Origin: a bacterium
GTDB lineage: Bacteria; Bacillota; Clostridia; Oscillospirales; Acutalibacteraceae
Direction of reading: 5' to 3'
DNA: 40,065 bases
NCBI GenBank assembly: GCA_020624805.1
Contig: JAHKVW010000027.1
Location: forward strand, 1-40,065
The notes beneath the pieces are model-generated. The model was not told where the DNA came from, did not search any database, and worked only from the letters and a program-made list of their open reading frames with translations. Every line of letters begins with the position of its first letter. Position 1 is the first letter of the stretch. Of the stretch, positions 1 to 8,358 are shown one piece after another. A program made the position numbers and the translations under genes.

Positions 1-393
1 AATCATCCGTTCGGGTTACTGCACCATGATAAAATCTCATTTTCTTACTTTTCACAGTACAGCAATCAGCAAATGTATATTTATTCAATTATATTATACA
101 TAATTCTCAGTCGTTTGTAAATCCCAAAATAAGAATCCAACTCAATTCTCTTTTCTTTTTGCGTTCCGTTATTGATTGATACAAGTTAGCCGAGCATCAT
201 AGTGCCGTCCCGCAATCTCTAAACGCGCTCAGCCGCAGATTAGCCGCATAATGAAAAGCCTTTGAAATGACAGCAGAAAGAAGAAAATCCCCTTAAGAAG
301 CTCTGAAAAGTGCTCCATCACATCATACAAATCGAAATCGCGTAAAAAGATGTAGAATCGACCCGGGAAATGGTACGATTTCAGAAATAATTC
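1..393. other. Intergenic stretch, no gene seen
   Basis: No coding region or RNA gene could be recognised on either strand. The sequence is AT-rich at the left end and carries no clear ribosome-binding site. It lies upstream of the tRNA-Trp promoter. Confidence 0.5.
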
Positions 394-422
394 TTGACAT
401 TTCAAGAGTTCAATGCTATACT
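394..422 (+). promoter_or_regulatory. Sigma-A promoter of tRNA-Trp
   Basis: A perfect -35 box TTGACA (394-399) is followed after exactly 17 bases by TATACT (417-422). The tRNA-Trp begins about 85 bases downstream and nothing else lies between. The transcribed leader contains a GCATGC-TC-GCATGC repeat (near 445-460). Confidence 0.85.
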
Positions 423-507
423 AATTCTCGCACGAAAAGAGGCGGCATGCTCGCATGCTTTTTATCTTTCAAAGATCTGCTCCTCTTCTTCGCCCAACTA
501 AATATTT

Positions 508-583
508 AGGGGTATAGCTCAGTTGGTAGAGCAGTGGTCTCCAAAACCACGTGCCGAGGGTTCAAGTCCTTCTGCCCCTGCCA
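508..583 (+). tRNA. tRNA-Trp (anticodon CCA)
   Basis: The 76-nt cloverleaf has its 3' CCA encoded at 581-583. The 7-bp acceptor stem pairs AGGGGTA (508-514) with TGCCCCT (573-579), with one G-U pair. The anticodon stem GTGGT/ACCAC (534-538/546-550) encloses a loop with CCA at 541-543. The T arm contains GGTTCAAGTCC. The discriminator base is G, as expected for bacterial tRNA-Trp. The gene is followed at once by a hairpin terminator and by two direct repeats that end in a copy of its own 3' end. Confidence 0.97.
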
Positions 584-782
584 CACAAAGACTGTTGTAT
601 TGATAAAGTACGACAGTCTTTTGCTATGTAAAGGATTTATCGCAGAAGGACTTGAAAGCCCGTGAAGAAAACAGTCCGGCGGACTGTTTTTAGGGCGTAG
701 CGTTTATGCTTTTTTCGTTTTGTAGAATGGCAACAAGCGAGGCAGCGATTCTCTTACAAATAAACGTATTCTGCCCCTGCCA
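584..782 (+). repeat. Direct repeat unit 1 next to tRNA-Trp
   Basis: This 199-bp unit starts right after the tRNA CCA and ends in a 14-nt copy of the tRNA 3' end (769-782, identical to 570-583). It is nearly identical to the next unit. Inside are a terminator hairpin, an inverted copy of the tRNA T-arm/acceptor sequence (642-656, reverse complement of 561-575) and a second palindrome (668-690). Confidence 0.9.
587..622 (+). terminator. Terminator after tRNA-Trp
   Basis: An inverted repeat (AAAGACTGTTGTA with TACGACAGTCTTT, one G-U pair) closes a 9-nt loop and runs into TTTT. It starts four bases after the tRNA. A second copy lies at the start of repeat unit 2. Confidence 0.8.
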
Positions 783-982
783 CTTAAAGACTGTTGTATT
801 GATTAGGGTACGACAGTCTTTTGCTATGTAAAGGGTTTATCGCAGAAGGACTTGAAAGCCCGTAAAGAAAACAGTCCGGCGGACTGTTTTTAGGGCGTAG
901 CGTTTTTGTCTTTTTTGCATCGTAGAACGGCAACAAGCGAGGCAGCGATTCTCTTCCAAATCAACGTATTCTGCCCCTGCCA
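783..982 (+). repeat. Direct repeat unit 2 next to tRNA-Trp
   Basis: This 200-bp second copy of unit 1 has the same order of parts: terminator-like hairpin, inverted T-arm copy (842-856), palindrome, and a 14-nt tRNA 3'-end copy at 969-982. Differences from unit 1 are scattered point changes and short indels, so the duplication is not brand new. No tRNA body is left in either unit. Confidence 0.9.
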
Positions 983-984
983 GT

Positions 985-1026
985 AAGAGTGTTGATAACG
1001 GACTTAAGTTATCAACACTCTTTTTT
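985..1026 (+). terminator. Strong terminator ending the tRNA region
   Basis: A long perfect stem, AAGAGTGTTGATAAC paired with GTTATCAACACTCTT, is followed by a run of T. It lies just after the last tRNA 3'-end copy and probably ends any read-through from the tRNA and its repeats. Confidence 0.85.
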
Positions 1027-1053
1027 CTTATAACAGCCGTTCTGACGCATAAA

Positions 1054-1082
1054 AGAAAGAGCCGACCTTGCGGTCAGCTCTG
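1054..1082 (-). terminator. Terminator of the minus-strand esterase gene
   Basis: Read on the minus strand, AGAGCTGACC pairs with GGTCGGCTCT around a short loop and is followed by TTCTTTT. It lies about 110 bases beyond the stop codon of the esterase gene. Confidence 0.6.
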
Positions 1083-1194
1083 TTTCGGGATCAAGCCGGA
1101 TATCGGAATGAAGAGGATGAGGATCGGCAATATGTATTTGAAGCAGTACACTAAGCCTTTGCCGATCTTGGCGCCGCTTTATCTTCTCGGGGAT

Positions 1195-1992
1195 TCAGAA
1201 TTCTGCTCTGCGCTCCAGATAGATGTGCAGAAAGTCTTTGAAAATCTGCTCCCATGCGGTTTCGTGATGGGGCATTTCAAAGAGGATCACTTCATTAAGC
1301 TTTTCGGGCGGATAACATTCCTCTAAGATCTCATAAGTCCATTCGGTGCTCTGATAGATCAGCTTTTCCTGATCATCGCCCGCGCCGGAATAGATGTAAA
1401 GATACGGCAGGATAGGTTGTAATTTGGAGTGGATCCAATCCAGCATATCCTCGGGAGTGTAGATGACGAAAGCGGGGGAGAGGACGCCCGCGGCACAAAA
1501 TAGATCGGGGTGATTCAGCGCCGTGAAGAACGCCTGTAAGCCGCCCGATGAACTGCCGCAGATCGCGGTAGCGTTCCTGCCGAGTTCTACGGGAAAATCT
1601 TTTTCGATGACAGGCATGACACGGTTGACGACAAAGTCGTCGAAGATCTCGCCCTGCGGAGTGATCTGTAATTTCAGTTCCTCGGGGCAGGCGAGTTCTC
1701 CGATGGTGAGGGGTGTGAGCTCATTGGTGCGCTCCATCGGATCGCCGTCGTTGTGGATGCCGACGATGATCGCTGCCTTTCCGGTAGCCTTCTTCTCATC
1801 ACGGATCGTTTCTCGCGTATACCAACAGCCGAATTCGACATGGTTATCTTCAAATAGATTCTGTCCGTCGGTCATATAGATGACGGGAAAGGTTTCTCCC
1901 GCTTCATGCTCGGGGATGAATACGCGTACTAAACGTTCTTCGTTGCTGTCGGGATACGGAATATATAAAGGTATGATCTTTTCTTCTATCAT
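1195..1992 (-). CDS. Putative esterase (alpha/beta hydrolase, Fes/esterase-D type)
   Basis: This 265-residue cytosolic protein looks like an enterochelin-esterase/esterase-D type alpha/beta hydrolase; it has no signal peptide. The nucleophile elbow is GSSSG with Ser148. An acidic residue follows in GAGDDQE, and the likely catalytic His is in PHHETAW near the C-terminus. The N-terminal half has the family's 'VIYMTDGQNLF' strand. The start is supported by GAGGAGG six bases upstream. It has its own promoter and is probably monocistronic. The substrate cannot be told from sequence; acyl or siderophore-type esters are typical for the family. Confidence 0.85.
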   Translation of the reverse strand: MIEEKIIPLYIPYPDSNEERLVRVFIPEHEAGETFPVIYMTDGQNLFEDNHVEFGCWYTRETIRDEKKATGKAAIIVGIHNDGDPMERTNELTPLTIGELACPEELKLQITPQGEIFDDFVVNRVMPVIEKDFPVELGRNATAICGSSSGGLQAFFTALNHPDLFCAAGVLSPAFVIYTPEDMLDWIHSKLQPILPYLYIYSGAGDDQEKLIYQSTEWTYEILEECYPPEKLNEVILFEMPHHETAWEQIFKDFLHIYLERRAEF

Positions 1993-2026
1993 GATGATCC
2001 TCCTCGTTTCTGTTTAGGTGTATTCC

Positions 2027-2055
2027 ATTATATCATTGCCTGTAGTAAAAATCAA
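2027..2055 (-). promoter_or_regulatory. Promoter of the minus-strand esterase
   Basis: Read on the minus strand, TTGATT (2055-2050), 17 bases, then TATAAT (2032-2027). The start codon is at 1992, so the untranslated leader is short. Confidence 0.75.
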
Positions 2056-2070
2056 CGGTGTCCCATCAAG

Positions 2071-2115
2071 AATCGCAAAAGAATCACCGCGCAGGAGATC
2101 AACTCTTGCGCGGTG
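2071..2115 (-). terminator. Terminator of the minus-strand hydrolase
   Basis: A stem of CACCGCGCA and TGCGCGGTG (2085-2093/2107-2115) lies directly after the stop codon of the next gene. On the minus strand it is followed by ATTCTTTTG. It separates that gene from the promoter of the esterase gene. Confidence 0.65.
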
Positions 2116-2119
2116 ACAT

Positions 2120-3043
2120 TCAGCTTGTTTTGCGGACGAATTCATCGACGAGCGCTTCATAGCGCTGTGGATCATAATAATAGGCCAGTCCGTGACCCGC
2201 GTCTGCGATCAGGTAACGCTCGATCATTTCGGGATTCGCTTTTTGCACTTCTTCGCTCATGGGAGCGGGGACAAAATCATCGCCGTCGCCGTGGATGATC
2301 ATGATCGGCACGGTCGACTTTTTGACCTCCTTTGCCGCGGTGGTCTTGCTGACGTTGAAACGCCCGTAGATCAACCCGGAGAGCTTGATGACAGGCCAGC
2401 ACAGATCGACGTTGAGACCGACCAGCTGACAGACATGGCTGATGATCTTCTCGGCGTCGTTGAAGGGGCAATCCGAGATAATGCCCTTGATGTTGTCGGG
2501 CAGCTTTTGTCCCGACGCCATCAGCACCGTGCCGCCGCCCATCGAGATGCCGTGCAGATAGATGGGGCAGTCTGTTCCGAAGCGTTTACATGCGTAATCG
2601 ATCCATGACAGTACGTCGAATCGCTCACGCATACCGAAGGTGATGGTGTGACCCTGTGAGCGCCAGTGGGCTCTTTCATCCACCATGATGACAGGGTAAC
2701 CCTGTCGGATCAGTGACAATCCCACGCCCGAATAATCGCGCAGCGCGGAGCCGTGGTAGCCGTGAAAGCAGAGGAACAGTGGCTTGGAGTCATCACCCTG
2801 ATAATATCTCGCGCTGAGCTTGAGTCCGTCATAAGATCGTGTCGTGATAAATTCGCACGGAAGAGCGGCGAGCTCCTTGACCTTTACCCGCGCCTCGTCC
2901 CGATAAGGGTGCTTCGATTTGGTGATCGGGCCCTTTGTTTCGGAAATGTTCTTGATCGGATAATAGAATGTTTTATAGTACGCCGCGAACAGAACGAGCA
3001 ACAGTCCTATCAGTACCACGGCAAGGATGATCGCGAGAATCAT
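2120..3043 (-). CDS. Membrane-anchored alpha/beta hydrolase (YqkD-like)
   Basis: This 307-residue protein has an N-terminal hydrophobic helix (residues 1-22) and an alpha/beta hydrolase domain. HGYHG forms the oxyanion region, GISMGGG carries nucleophile Ser167, GDGDDFVP carries the acid and AGHGL the His. The family (Bacillus YqkD type, peptidase S9-like) is poorly characterised and probably acts on esters or peptides at the membrane face. It resembles the hydrolases at 14888 and 18590 in size and layout. An AGGTGAT ribosome-binding site precedes the start. It stands alone between a terminator and a gap, divergent from the STAS operon. Confidence 0.85.
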   Translation of the reverse strand: MILAIILAVVLIGLLLVLFAAYYKTFYYPIKNISETKGPITKSKHPYRDEARVKVKELAALPCEFITTRSYDGLKLSARYYQGDDSKPLFLCFHGYHGSALRDYSGVGLSLIRQGYPVIMVDERAHWRSQGHTITFGMRERFDVLSWIDYACKRFGTDCPIYLHGISMGGGTVLMASGQKLPDNIKGIISDCPFNDAEKIISHVCQLVGLNVDLCWPVIKLSGLIYGRFNVSKTTAAKEVKKSTVPIMIIHGDGDDFVPAPMSEEVQKANPEMIERYLIADAGHGLAYYYDPQRYEALVDEFVRKTS

Positions 3044-3214
3044 AATATCACCTGAAATGAAAAGTCATTGTGAAGCCGGTCAGTCAGCGGCAATCTTGTA
3101 GCGTTATTCTACCATATCCGACAGGTGAATGCAATCGGTTCCGGTTCATGAGATTTTTTAATTGATAAAAATATGAAAATATTTCTAAAAAGTAGTGCAT
3201 TTTTTTAGAAACTG

Positions 3215-3223
3215 TGTTACAAT
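3215..3223 (+). promoter_or_regulatory. Possible extended -10 promoter of the STAS-NRPS operon
   Basis: TGtTACAAT gives an extended -10 element, 50 bases upstream of the STAS start; no good -35 box is seen. An inverted repeat ATCAC...GTGAT lies just downstream (about 3224-3241) and could be an operator. Confidence 0.45.
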
Positions 3224-3273
3224 ATCACCAATAATGTGATTATATCATTACAAAAACAAAGGAGAAGATTATT

Positions 3274-3570
3274 ATGACTGTAACAAAAAAACTTGAAGGC
3301 ACCAAACTGACCGCAACGATCGAGGGTCGTCTGGACACCAACACCACCCCCGAGGCGGAAAAGGAACTGGCAGGCAGCCTTGATAACGTGACCGAACTGA
3401 TCCTTGATTTCAAGCAGCTCGATTACATCTCTTCCGCGGGTCTTCGTCTGCTGCTGATGCTGCAGAAGAAGATGAACGCGCAGGGTTCCATGAAGATCCT
3501 TAACGCCAACGCGATCGTCAAAGAGATTTTTGAAGTAACCGGTTTTTCTGATGTATTGACTGTCGAATAA
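3274..3570 (+). CDS. STAS-domain protein (anti-sigma factor antagonist type)
   Basis: This 98-residue single-domain STAS protein is of the SpoIIAA/RsbV type. The motif DYISSAGLR (residues 50-58) contains the serine (Ser54, or its neighbour Ser53) that partner kinases phosphorylate in this family. AGGAGAAG lies well placed upstream of the ATG. The stop codon overlaps the ribosome-binding site of the NRPS gene, which starts 12 bases later, so the two are co-transcribed. No SpoIIAB/RsbW-type kinase or sigma factor lies nearby. The partner must be elsewhere, or the protein has another regulatory role for the NRPS pathway. Confidence 0.9.
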   Translation: MTVTKKLEGTKLTATIEGRLDTNTTPEAEKELAGSLDNVTELILDFKQLDYISSAGLRLLLMLQKKMNAQGSMKILNANAIVKEIFEVTGFSDVLTVE

Positions 3571-3581
3571 GGAGCCCCGCA

Positions 3582-6572
3582 ATGATCGATATAATCCAAT
3601 TGATTGAACAGTATACCCAAAACAACCCTCAGGCCGCCATCCTGTACGATGACGCGCACTCGAGGGGCATTACCTATTCCAAGCTCGATGACATGAGCGG
3701 ACGTGTTTACGCTTATTTGAAACAGCAGGGAATAGGGAAAGAGGATTTTGTATTGATCAAGCTTCCCCGCGGAGTCCTGCCGATCGTCGCGATGATCGGC
3801 ATTTGGAAAGCGGGCGCCGCATGGGCGCTGGTCGAGGATACCTACGCGCCCGAGCGTATCGACTATATCCGCAAGGATTGCGGCTGTAAGGCAGAACTGA
3901 ATTCCGACAACTGGGACGATATCATGAAGCTTGATTCGTTGTCGGGACACGAAAAGACCGATCTGCATGACGCGGCATACGCGATCTACACCTCCGGTAC
4001 CACGGGCAACCCCAAGGGCGTATTGCATGAATTCGGCAACCTCAGCCGCGCGATCGAGTCGATCCGCATCAAAGGCGAGAATCCGTTCAACGGCAAGGAT
4101 CGCGCCGCGCTGCTCGCGCCGATGAACTTTGTCGCTTCGGTCATCGTGATCTTAGAGGTGTTAAGCGTCGAGTGCGGTAAGCTCTTTGTCGTCAGCTACG
4201 CGACCATCAAGAACCCGATCGCGCTCAAGACCTTCTTTATCGAAAAGCGCATCACCGTCACCTTCCTGACGCCTTCCTACGTCCGTATGCTCGGCAATAC
4301 CACCGGACCGTTTTTGAGAATGTTGTTTGTCGGCAGTGAACCGGCGAATAACCTGTATAACAAGAATCTGGATCTGATCAATATCTACGCGGCTTCCGAG
4401 AGCGGCTTCGCGATCGGCGTCTTTCTCATCGATCAAGCGTATGAGACCTGTCCGATCGGCGAGCCCGAGATCGACGGCAAGATCGCACTGCTGGATGAGG
4501 ACGGCAATGAAGTCGATGAGGGAGAGGTCGGTGAGCTTTGCATCGAGAATCCCTATGTGCGCGGCTATCTGAATCTGCCCGAAGAGACCGCCAAGGCGTT
4601 TACGGACGGTATCTATCATACGGGCGATCTCGCGCGCCGTGACGCGAAGAACGGCTATGTCCTGCTCGGCAGATCCAATGATATGATCAAAATCAACGGC
4701 AACCGTATCGAACCCGCTGAGATCGAGGCGGCTGTCAAGCAGGCGCTCGGTATCGAGTGGGCGGCGGCACGCGGCTTTGAAGAAAGCGGCAAGAGCTTCC
4801 TTTGCGCGTATTATCTCGACGATATCGAGATCGATACCGAAAAGCTGAGAGCGGAGCTCTCCAAGCGTCTGCCGTATTACATGATCCCCGCGTATTATAT
4901 CAAGATCGATAAGGTTCCCTTGAAACCCAACGGCAAGATGGATCGTAAGGCGCTGCCCGAACCGGAAGCCGACGACTTCAAGACCGAGTATGTCGCTCCC
5001 GAGAATGAAACGCAGGAGAAGCTCTGCCACGCGATGGAGACCGTGCTCAAGCTTAATCAGGTCGGTATCCATGACGATTTCTATGAGATGGGCGGCGATT
5101 CGCTGACTTCCATCCGTCTGATCACCGAGAGCGGACTGCCCGGACTCAACGCGGGCGACGTCTTCCGCGGCAGAACTCCCGAGAAGATCGCTGAGATCTA
5201 TACGGAAAGACGCGCGAACGCGGGCGATGATTCTCCCGATATGATCCAGGAGAAATCTCTCACACAGGATCATCCGCTGACAGCGGAGATGCTGTATATG
5301 GTGGACTATCAGCTCTATACGCCGAAGTCGACGATGTACAATCTGTTCACCGTCATGAAGATGGATAAAACCATCTTTGAAGCGAAGAAGATGGCTGAAA
5401 CGATGTGCACCGTCATCAAGCATCATCCCGCGCTCTTGACGACCTTCCACTTCAATGAGGACGGCGAGGTCATCCAGCGCTATACGCCCGAGATCTTCGA
5501 CGAGATCCATGTCGAGAAGATCAGCGAGTTTGAGTTCGGCAATATCAAAGATAATCTGGTCCAGCCGTTCAAGATCATCGGCGGCAAGCTGTTCCGCTGC
5601 CGCGTGTTTGAGACGGAAAAGAATGTTTATATCTTCTTCGACGTCCATCATACGCTCTTTGACGGTACCTCGTTCAAGGTGTTCATGGCGAACGTCGGCA
5701 AGGTCTATATGGGCGCTCAGCCTGAGCCGGACTACTATTATTACATGCTCCATCAGCGTGAGCACGCTCAGGAAACTGATTTCTATAAAGAGAGCAAAAA
5801 ATACTTTGAGGACAGATATGATGGCACAAAGTGGTCGAGCAGTCCCAATACCGACCAGACGTCGCGCGACAATGAGCTGGGCGAGATCTTTGCCGAACTC
5901 GGCGTGGAGCCTATCCAGCTGAAGAATATCGAGAACAAATACAGGATCAGCCGCAACGAGTTCTTTATCACCATCGGCTTGCTCGCGATCGCGATCTATA
6001 ACGGAAAGTATGACGTGAAGATCAGCTGGATCTACAACGGCCGTGAAGAGATGGAACTGATGAATACGGTCGGACTGCTGTTCCGCGATCTGCCCGTCGG
6101 CGTTCATCTCAATGATAAAATGACCCTGCGCGATCTGTTCGCGGACGTCCATGAACAGGTGCAGAAGGGTATCGAGCACTGCTGTTATCCGTATGTCGAC
6201 ATCACCTGCGATATCGGTGACGGTGAGGCGGCTTATGTCCTGTATCAGCAGGATATCCGTGATACCGGCGGACTGGAGGATTACAACGTCGAGACCATCG
6301 ACGTGCGCCAGAATCAGGCGGCTTCTCAGACGATCCTCGATATGGAGATCCTCGACGGCGATGATGGCTTGATGCTGATGATCGACTTTGCCGCCAGCCG
6401 CTATGAGGACAGCAGCATGGAGCTCTTCCGCGACTACTTTGTCCGTCTGGTACAGACCATCGTCAAATACGATTCTCAGAAGGACGTCACCCTCGGTGAG
6501 CTGCACAAGAAGGTCATGGATAAGACCAACTTCTTTGACTTCCTCAAGACCATTCTCAGGAGAAAGATGTAA
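3582..6572 (+). CDS. Nonribosomal peptide synthetase, A-T-C
   Basis: This 996-residue single-module NRPS has the unusual order adenylation, carrier, condensation. Adenylation motifs: YTSGTTGNPKG (136-146), IYAASESG (268-275, replacing the usual YGPTE), YHTGDL (345-350), GRSNDMIKINGNRIEP (363-378) and catalytic Lys452 in NGKMDRK. The carrier motif is GGDSL with phosphopantetheine Ser507. The condensation motif HHTLFDG (689-695) is intact. No thioesterase or reductase follows. At the position of the Asp that binds the alpha-amino group there is Val184 (FVAS for FDAS), so the acid may be a beta-amino, hydroxy or keto acid. The final C domain probably passes the acid to an acceptor amine or alcohol. 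Its stop overlaps the next start (TAATG). Confidence 0.93.
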   Translation: MIDIIQLIEQYTQNNPQAAILYDDAHSRGITYSKLDDMSGRVYAYLKQQGIGKEDFVLIKLPRGVLPIVAMIGIWKAGAAWALVEDTYAPERIDYIRKDCGCKAELNSDNWDDIMKLDSLSGHEKTDLHDAAYAIYTSGTTGNPKGVLHEFGNLSRAIESIRIKGENPFNGKDRAALLAPMNFVASVIVILEVLSVECGKLFVVSYATIKNPIALKTFFIEKRITVTFLTPSYVRMLGNTTGPFLRMLFVGSEPANNLYNKNLDLINIYAASESGFAIGVFLIDQAYETCPIGEPEIDGKIALLDEDGNEVDEGEVGELCIENPYVRGYLNLPEETAKAFTDGIYHTGDLARRDAKNGYVLLGRSNDMIKINGNRIEPAEIEAAVKQALGIEWAAARGFEESGKSFLCAYYLDDIEIDTEKLRAELSKRLPYYMIPAYYIKIDKVPLKPNGKMDRKALPEPEADDFKTEYVAPENETQEKLCHAMETVLKLNQVGIHDDFYEMGGDSLTSIRLITESGLPGLNAGDVFRGRTPEKIAEIYTERRANAGDDSPDMIQEKSLTQDHPLTAEMLYMVDYQLYTPKSTMYNLFTVMKMDKTIFEAKKMAETMCTVIKHHPALLTTFHFNEDGEVIQRYTPEIFDEIHVEKISEFEFGNIKDNLVQPFKIIGGKLFRCRVFETEKNVYIFFDVHHTLFDGTSFKVFMANVGKVYMGAQPEPDYYYYMLHQREHAQETDFYKESKKYFEDRYDGTKWSSSPNTDQTSRDNELGEIFAELGVEPIQLKNIENKYRISRNEFFITIGLLAIAIYNGKYDVKISWIYNGREEMELMNTVGLLFRDLPVGVHLNDKMTLRDLFADVHEQVQKGIEHCCYPYVDITCDIGDGEAAYVLYQQDIRDTGGLEDYNVETIDVRQNQAASQTILDMEILDGDDGLMLMIDFAASRYEDSSMELFRDYFVRLVQTIVKYDSQKDVTLGELHKKVMDKTNFFDFLKTILRRKM

Positions 6573-8251
6573 TGGAACAAACAGTTTCAATAACCGCGCG
6601 CGACAGGATCAGAGCCACTTACGGTGTGAACGGTAAGATAGACGGCTCCTATAATCCGTCAGTCGCGGTCAAATGCTTTAACGGTACGTTCGTCGGACAG
6701 CAGGACGAGGGTATCCTTACCTTCCGCGGGATCCCATACGCGAAGCCTCCTGTCGGCAGTCGCCGATGGAAGCGCCCTGCGCCCGCGCCGCAGGATGACG
6801 GCGTATATGAAGCCTATTATTTCGGCAAAAGTCCGATCCAGACGGAGTGGGAGACCGAAGAGGGTTCCTATTATCCGCAGGGCGAGGATTGCCTGTATCT
6901 GAATGTTTGGGTGAACCGCACCAATACCACCGCCAAAAAGCCCGTCATGGTGTTCTTTCACGGCGGCGGCTTCGGCTGGGGCGGTACCGCCGATCCGCTC
7001 TATGACGGCGCGAATTTCGTGAGGGAGAATCCCGATATCATCCTCGTTACCGTCGGCTATCGCATCGGTCTGATGGGCTTTGTGGATTTCTCTGATCTCA
7101 AGGGCGGATCGAACTTTGCCGATGCGCCGAATCTGGGTATCCTCGATCAGATCGAGTCGCTCAGATGGGTGCAGAAGAACATCGCGTTCTTCGGCGGCGA
7201 CCGCAAAAACGTCACCATCTTCGGCGAATCCGCCGGCGGCGCGAGTGTATCGCTGCTGCCGATCATCCCCAAGGCGAACGGATTGTTCCGCCGTGTGATC
7301 GCTGAGAGCGGTTCGGTGGCGCTGACCTTCTCTAAGGAGATGTGCAAGCCGTTCACCCGCCGACTGATCGAAGAGACCGGCATCCATTCGATGGCGAAGC
7401 TCATGGCGCTCTCCGAAAAGGAGCTGATGGCGCTGAACGAAAAGCTGAACGCCTACAATAACTTCCCCCAGCGTGACGGACGCCTGATCCCCTTAAAGCC
7501 CTATGAGGCGTATGAAGCGGGCAAGACGGCGCATATCGACATGCTGCTCGGTACCAACAGCGACGAAACGCGGTACTGGGTAGGGGAGACCGGCGGTATC
7601 GTTCCGTATCGGTTCAGCATCCCCGTCAGGTTCGAGAACGATCTGAAATTATTCGATAAGAAAGACAGGGAACGCGTCAAGGTCTTTATGCACAGGCTCA
7701 GCGACCACAGTATTTGGAAAATGTCGGAATTCTATGACGAGATGATGTTCCGACTGCCCGCTGTCAAGCAGGCGGAGTGTCACTCCGATTTCGGCGGCAG
7801 GGTCTATATGTACTACTGGACTCAGCCTTCCACCAAGGAGTATTGCGGCGCGTGTCACGCGGTCGAGCTATCGTATGTGTTCGGCAATCTGGACAACACG
7901 ATCTTCACCGGCGAACGCGGTGACGAGGGATTGTCCAAGCAGGTGATGAATATGTGGGCGAATTTTGCCCGCACAGGTGATCCCTCTGTAGACGGCCTCA
8001 AATGGAAGCGTTATGATACCCGCCATCGCGCCACGATGATACTGTGCAAGGAAAGCCATATGGAGGACGATATCCTGCCCGAACAGCGTCAGCTGTTGTT
8101 CCCGCTGCTGCGCTATATGATCAACCCCTCTTATGCCGATATGAGCTATAACGTACCGTTTGTGCACAAGACGGCAGCTCTGGCGGCATTAGCCGCGGTG
8201 GGCGTGATCGGACTGAGCATCGGCGTGATCCGACTGTTCGGCAGAAAATAG
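6572..8251 (+). CDS. Type-B carboxylesterase with C-terminal membrane anchor
   Basis: This 559-residue carboxylesterase/lipase type B is coupled to the NRPS by a TAATG overlap. Family marks: 'LTFRGIPYAKPPVG' near the N-terminus, the EDCLYLNVW motif, HGGGFGWG oxyanion hole, GESAGG with nucleophile Ser220, NSDETRYW with the acid, and CHAVELSYVF with the His. Unusual for the family is a hydrophobic C-terminal helix (about residues 535-556) ending in FGRK, a tail anchor with the enzyme on the cytosolic side. It may release or remodel the NRPS product at the membrane, standing in for the missing thioesterase; that role is inferred. Confidence 0.92.
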   Translation: MEQTVSITARDRIRATYGVNGKIDGSYNPSVAVKCFNGTFVGQQDEGILTFRGIPYAKPPVGSRRWKRPAPAPQDDGVYEAYYFGKSPIQTEWETEEGSYYPQGEDCLYLNVWVNRTNTTAKKPVMVFFHGGGFGWGGTADPLYDGANFVRENPDIILVTVGYRIGLMGFVDFSDLKGGSNFADAPNLGILDQIESLRWVQKNIAFFGGDRKNVTIFGESAGGASVSLLPIIPKANGLFRRVIAESGSVALTFSKEMCKPFTRRLIEETGIHSMAKLMALSEKELMALNEKLNAYNNFPQRDGRLIPLKPYEAYEAGKTAHIDMLLGTNSDETRYWVGETGGIVPYRFSIPVRFENDLKLFDKKDRERVKVFMHRLSDHSIWKMSEFYDEMMFRLPAVKQAECHSDFGGRVYMYYWTQPSTKEYCGACHAVELSYVFGNLDNTIFTGERGDEGLSKQVMNMWANFARTGDPSVDGLKWKRYDTRHRATMILCKESHMEDDILPEQRQLLFPLLRYMINPSYADMSYNVPFVHKTAALAALAAVGVIGLSIGVIRLFGRK

Positions 8252-8261
8252 AATAACGGAT

Positions 8262-8305
8262 CGATGTTGCGCGGCATGATGTCGCGGCGATCTCAACCGT
8301 TGTAT
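8262..8305. repeat. Diverged copy of the GTCATTGCGA...GGCAATCTCAACC hairpin repeat
   Basis: This sequence follows the pattern of the family best seen at 25734-25860. It keeps GCGGC-ATCTCAACC at the right end, and GGCAT pairs with ATGTC (one G-U) inside. It begins about ten bases after the carboxylesterase stop codon. Confidence 0.6.
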
Positions 8306-8344
8306 AATAAAAATACCGCGTACAGTTCAGCGACTGTACGCGGT
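8304..8344 (-). terminator. Terminator between convergent genes
   Basis: The stem ACCGCGTACAG/CTGTACGCGGT (8315-8325/8334-8344) is followed on the minus strand by ATTTTTATT, ending the Bax-inhibitor-like gene. On the plus strand it has only a weak T run but may also stop the carboxylesterase transcript. Confidence 0.8.
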
Positions 8345-8358
8345 TGCTTTAATGTGGT

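Noticed and set aside
584..982. Additional tRNA genes in the repeats
   Set aside because: Only the last 14 bases of the tRNA are present; no cloverleaf can form.
1108..1326. 72-codon plus-strand frame near the esterase
   Set aside because: It overlaps the minus-strand terminator and the 3' end of the esterase gene and has no ribosome-binding site.
4161..6590. Very long open frame on the minus strand opposite the NRPS (809 codons)
   Set aside because: It mirrors the NRPS codons in the opposite frame, has no recognisable domain or ribosome-binding site, and the plus strand encodes clear NRPS motifs. Long antisense frames are common opposite GC-rich coding regions.
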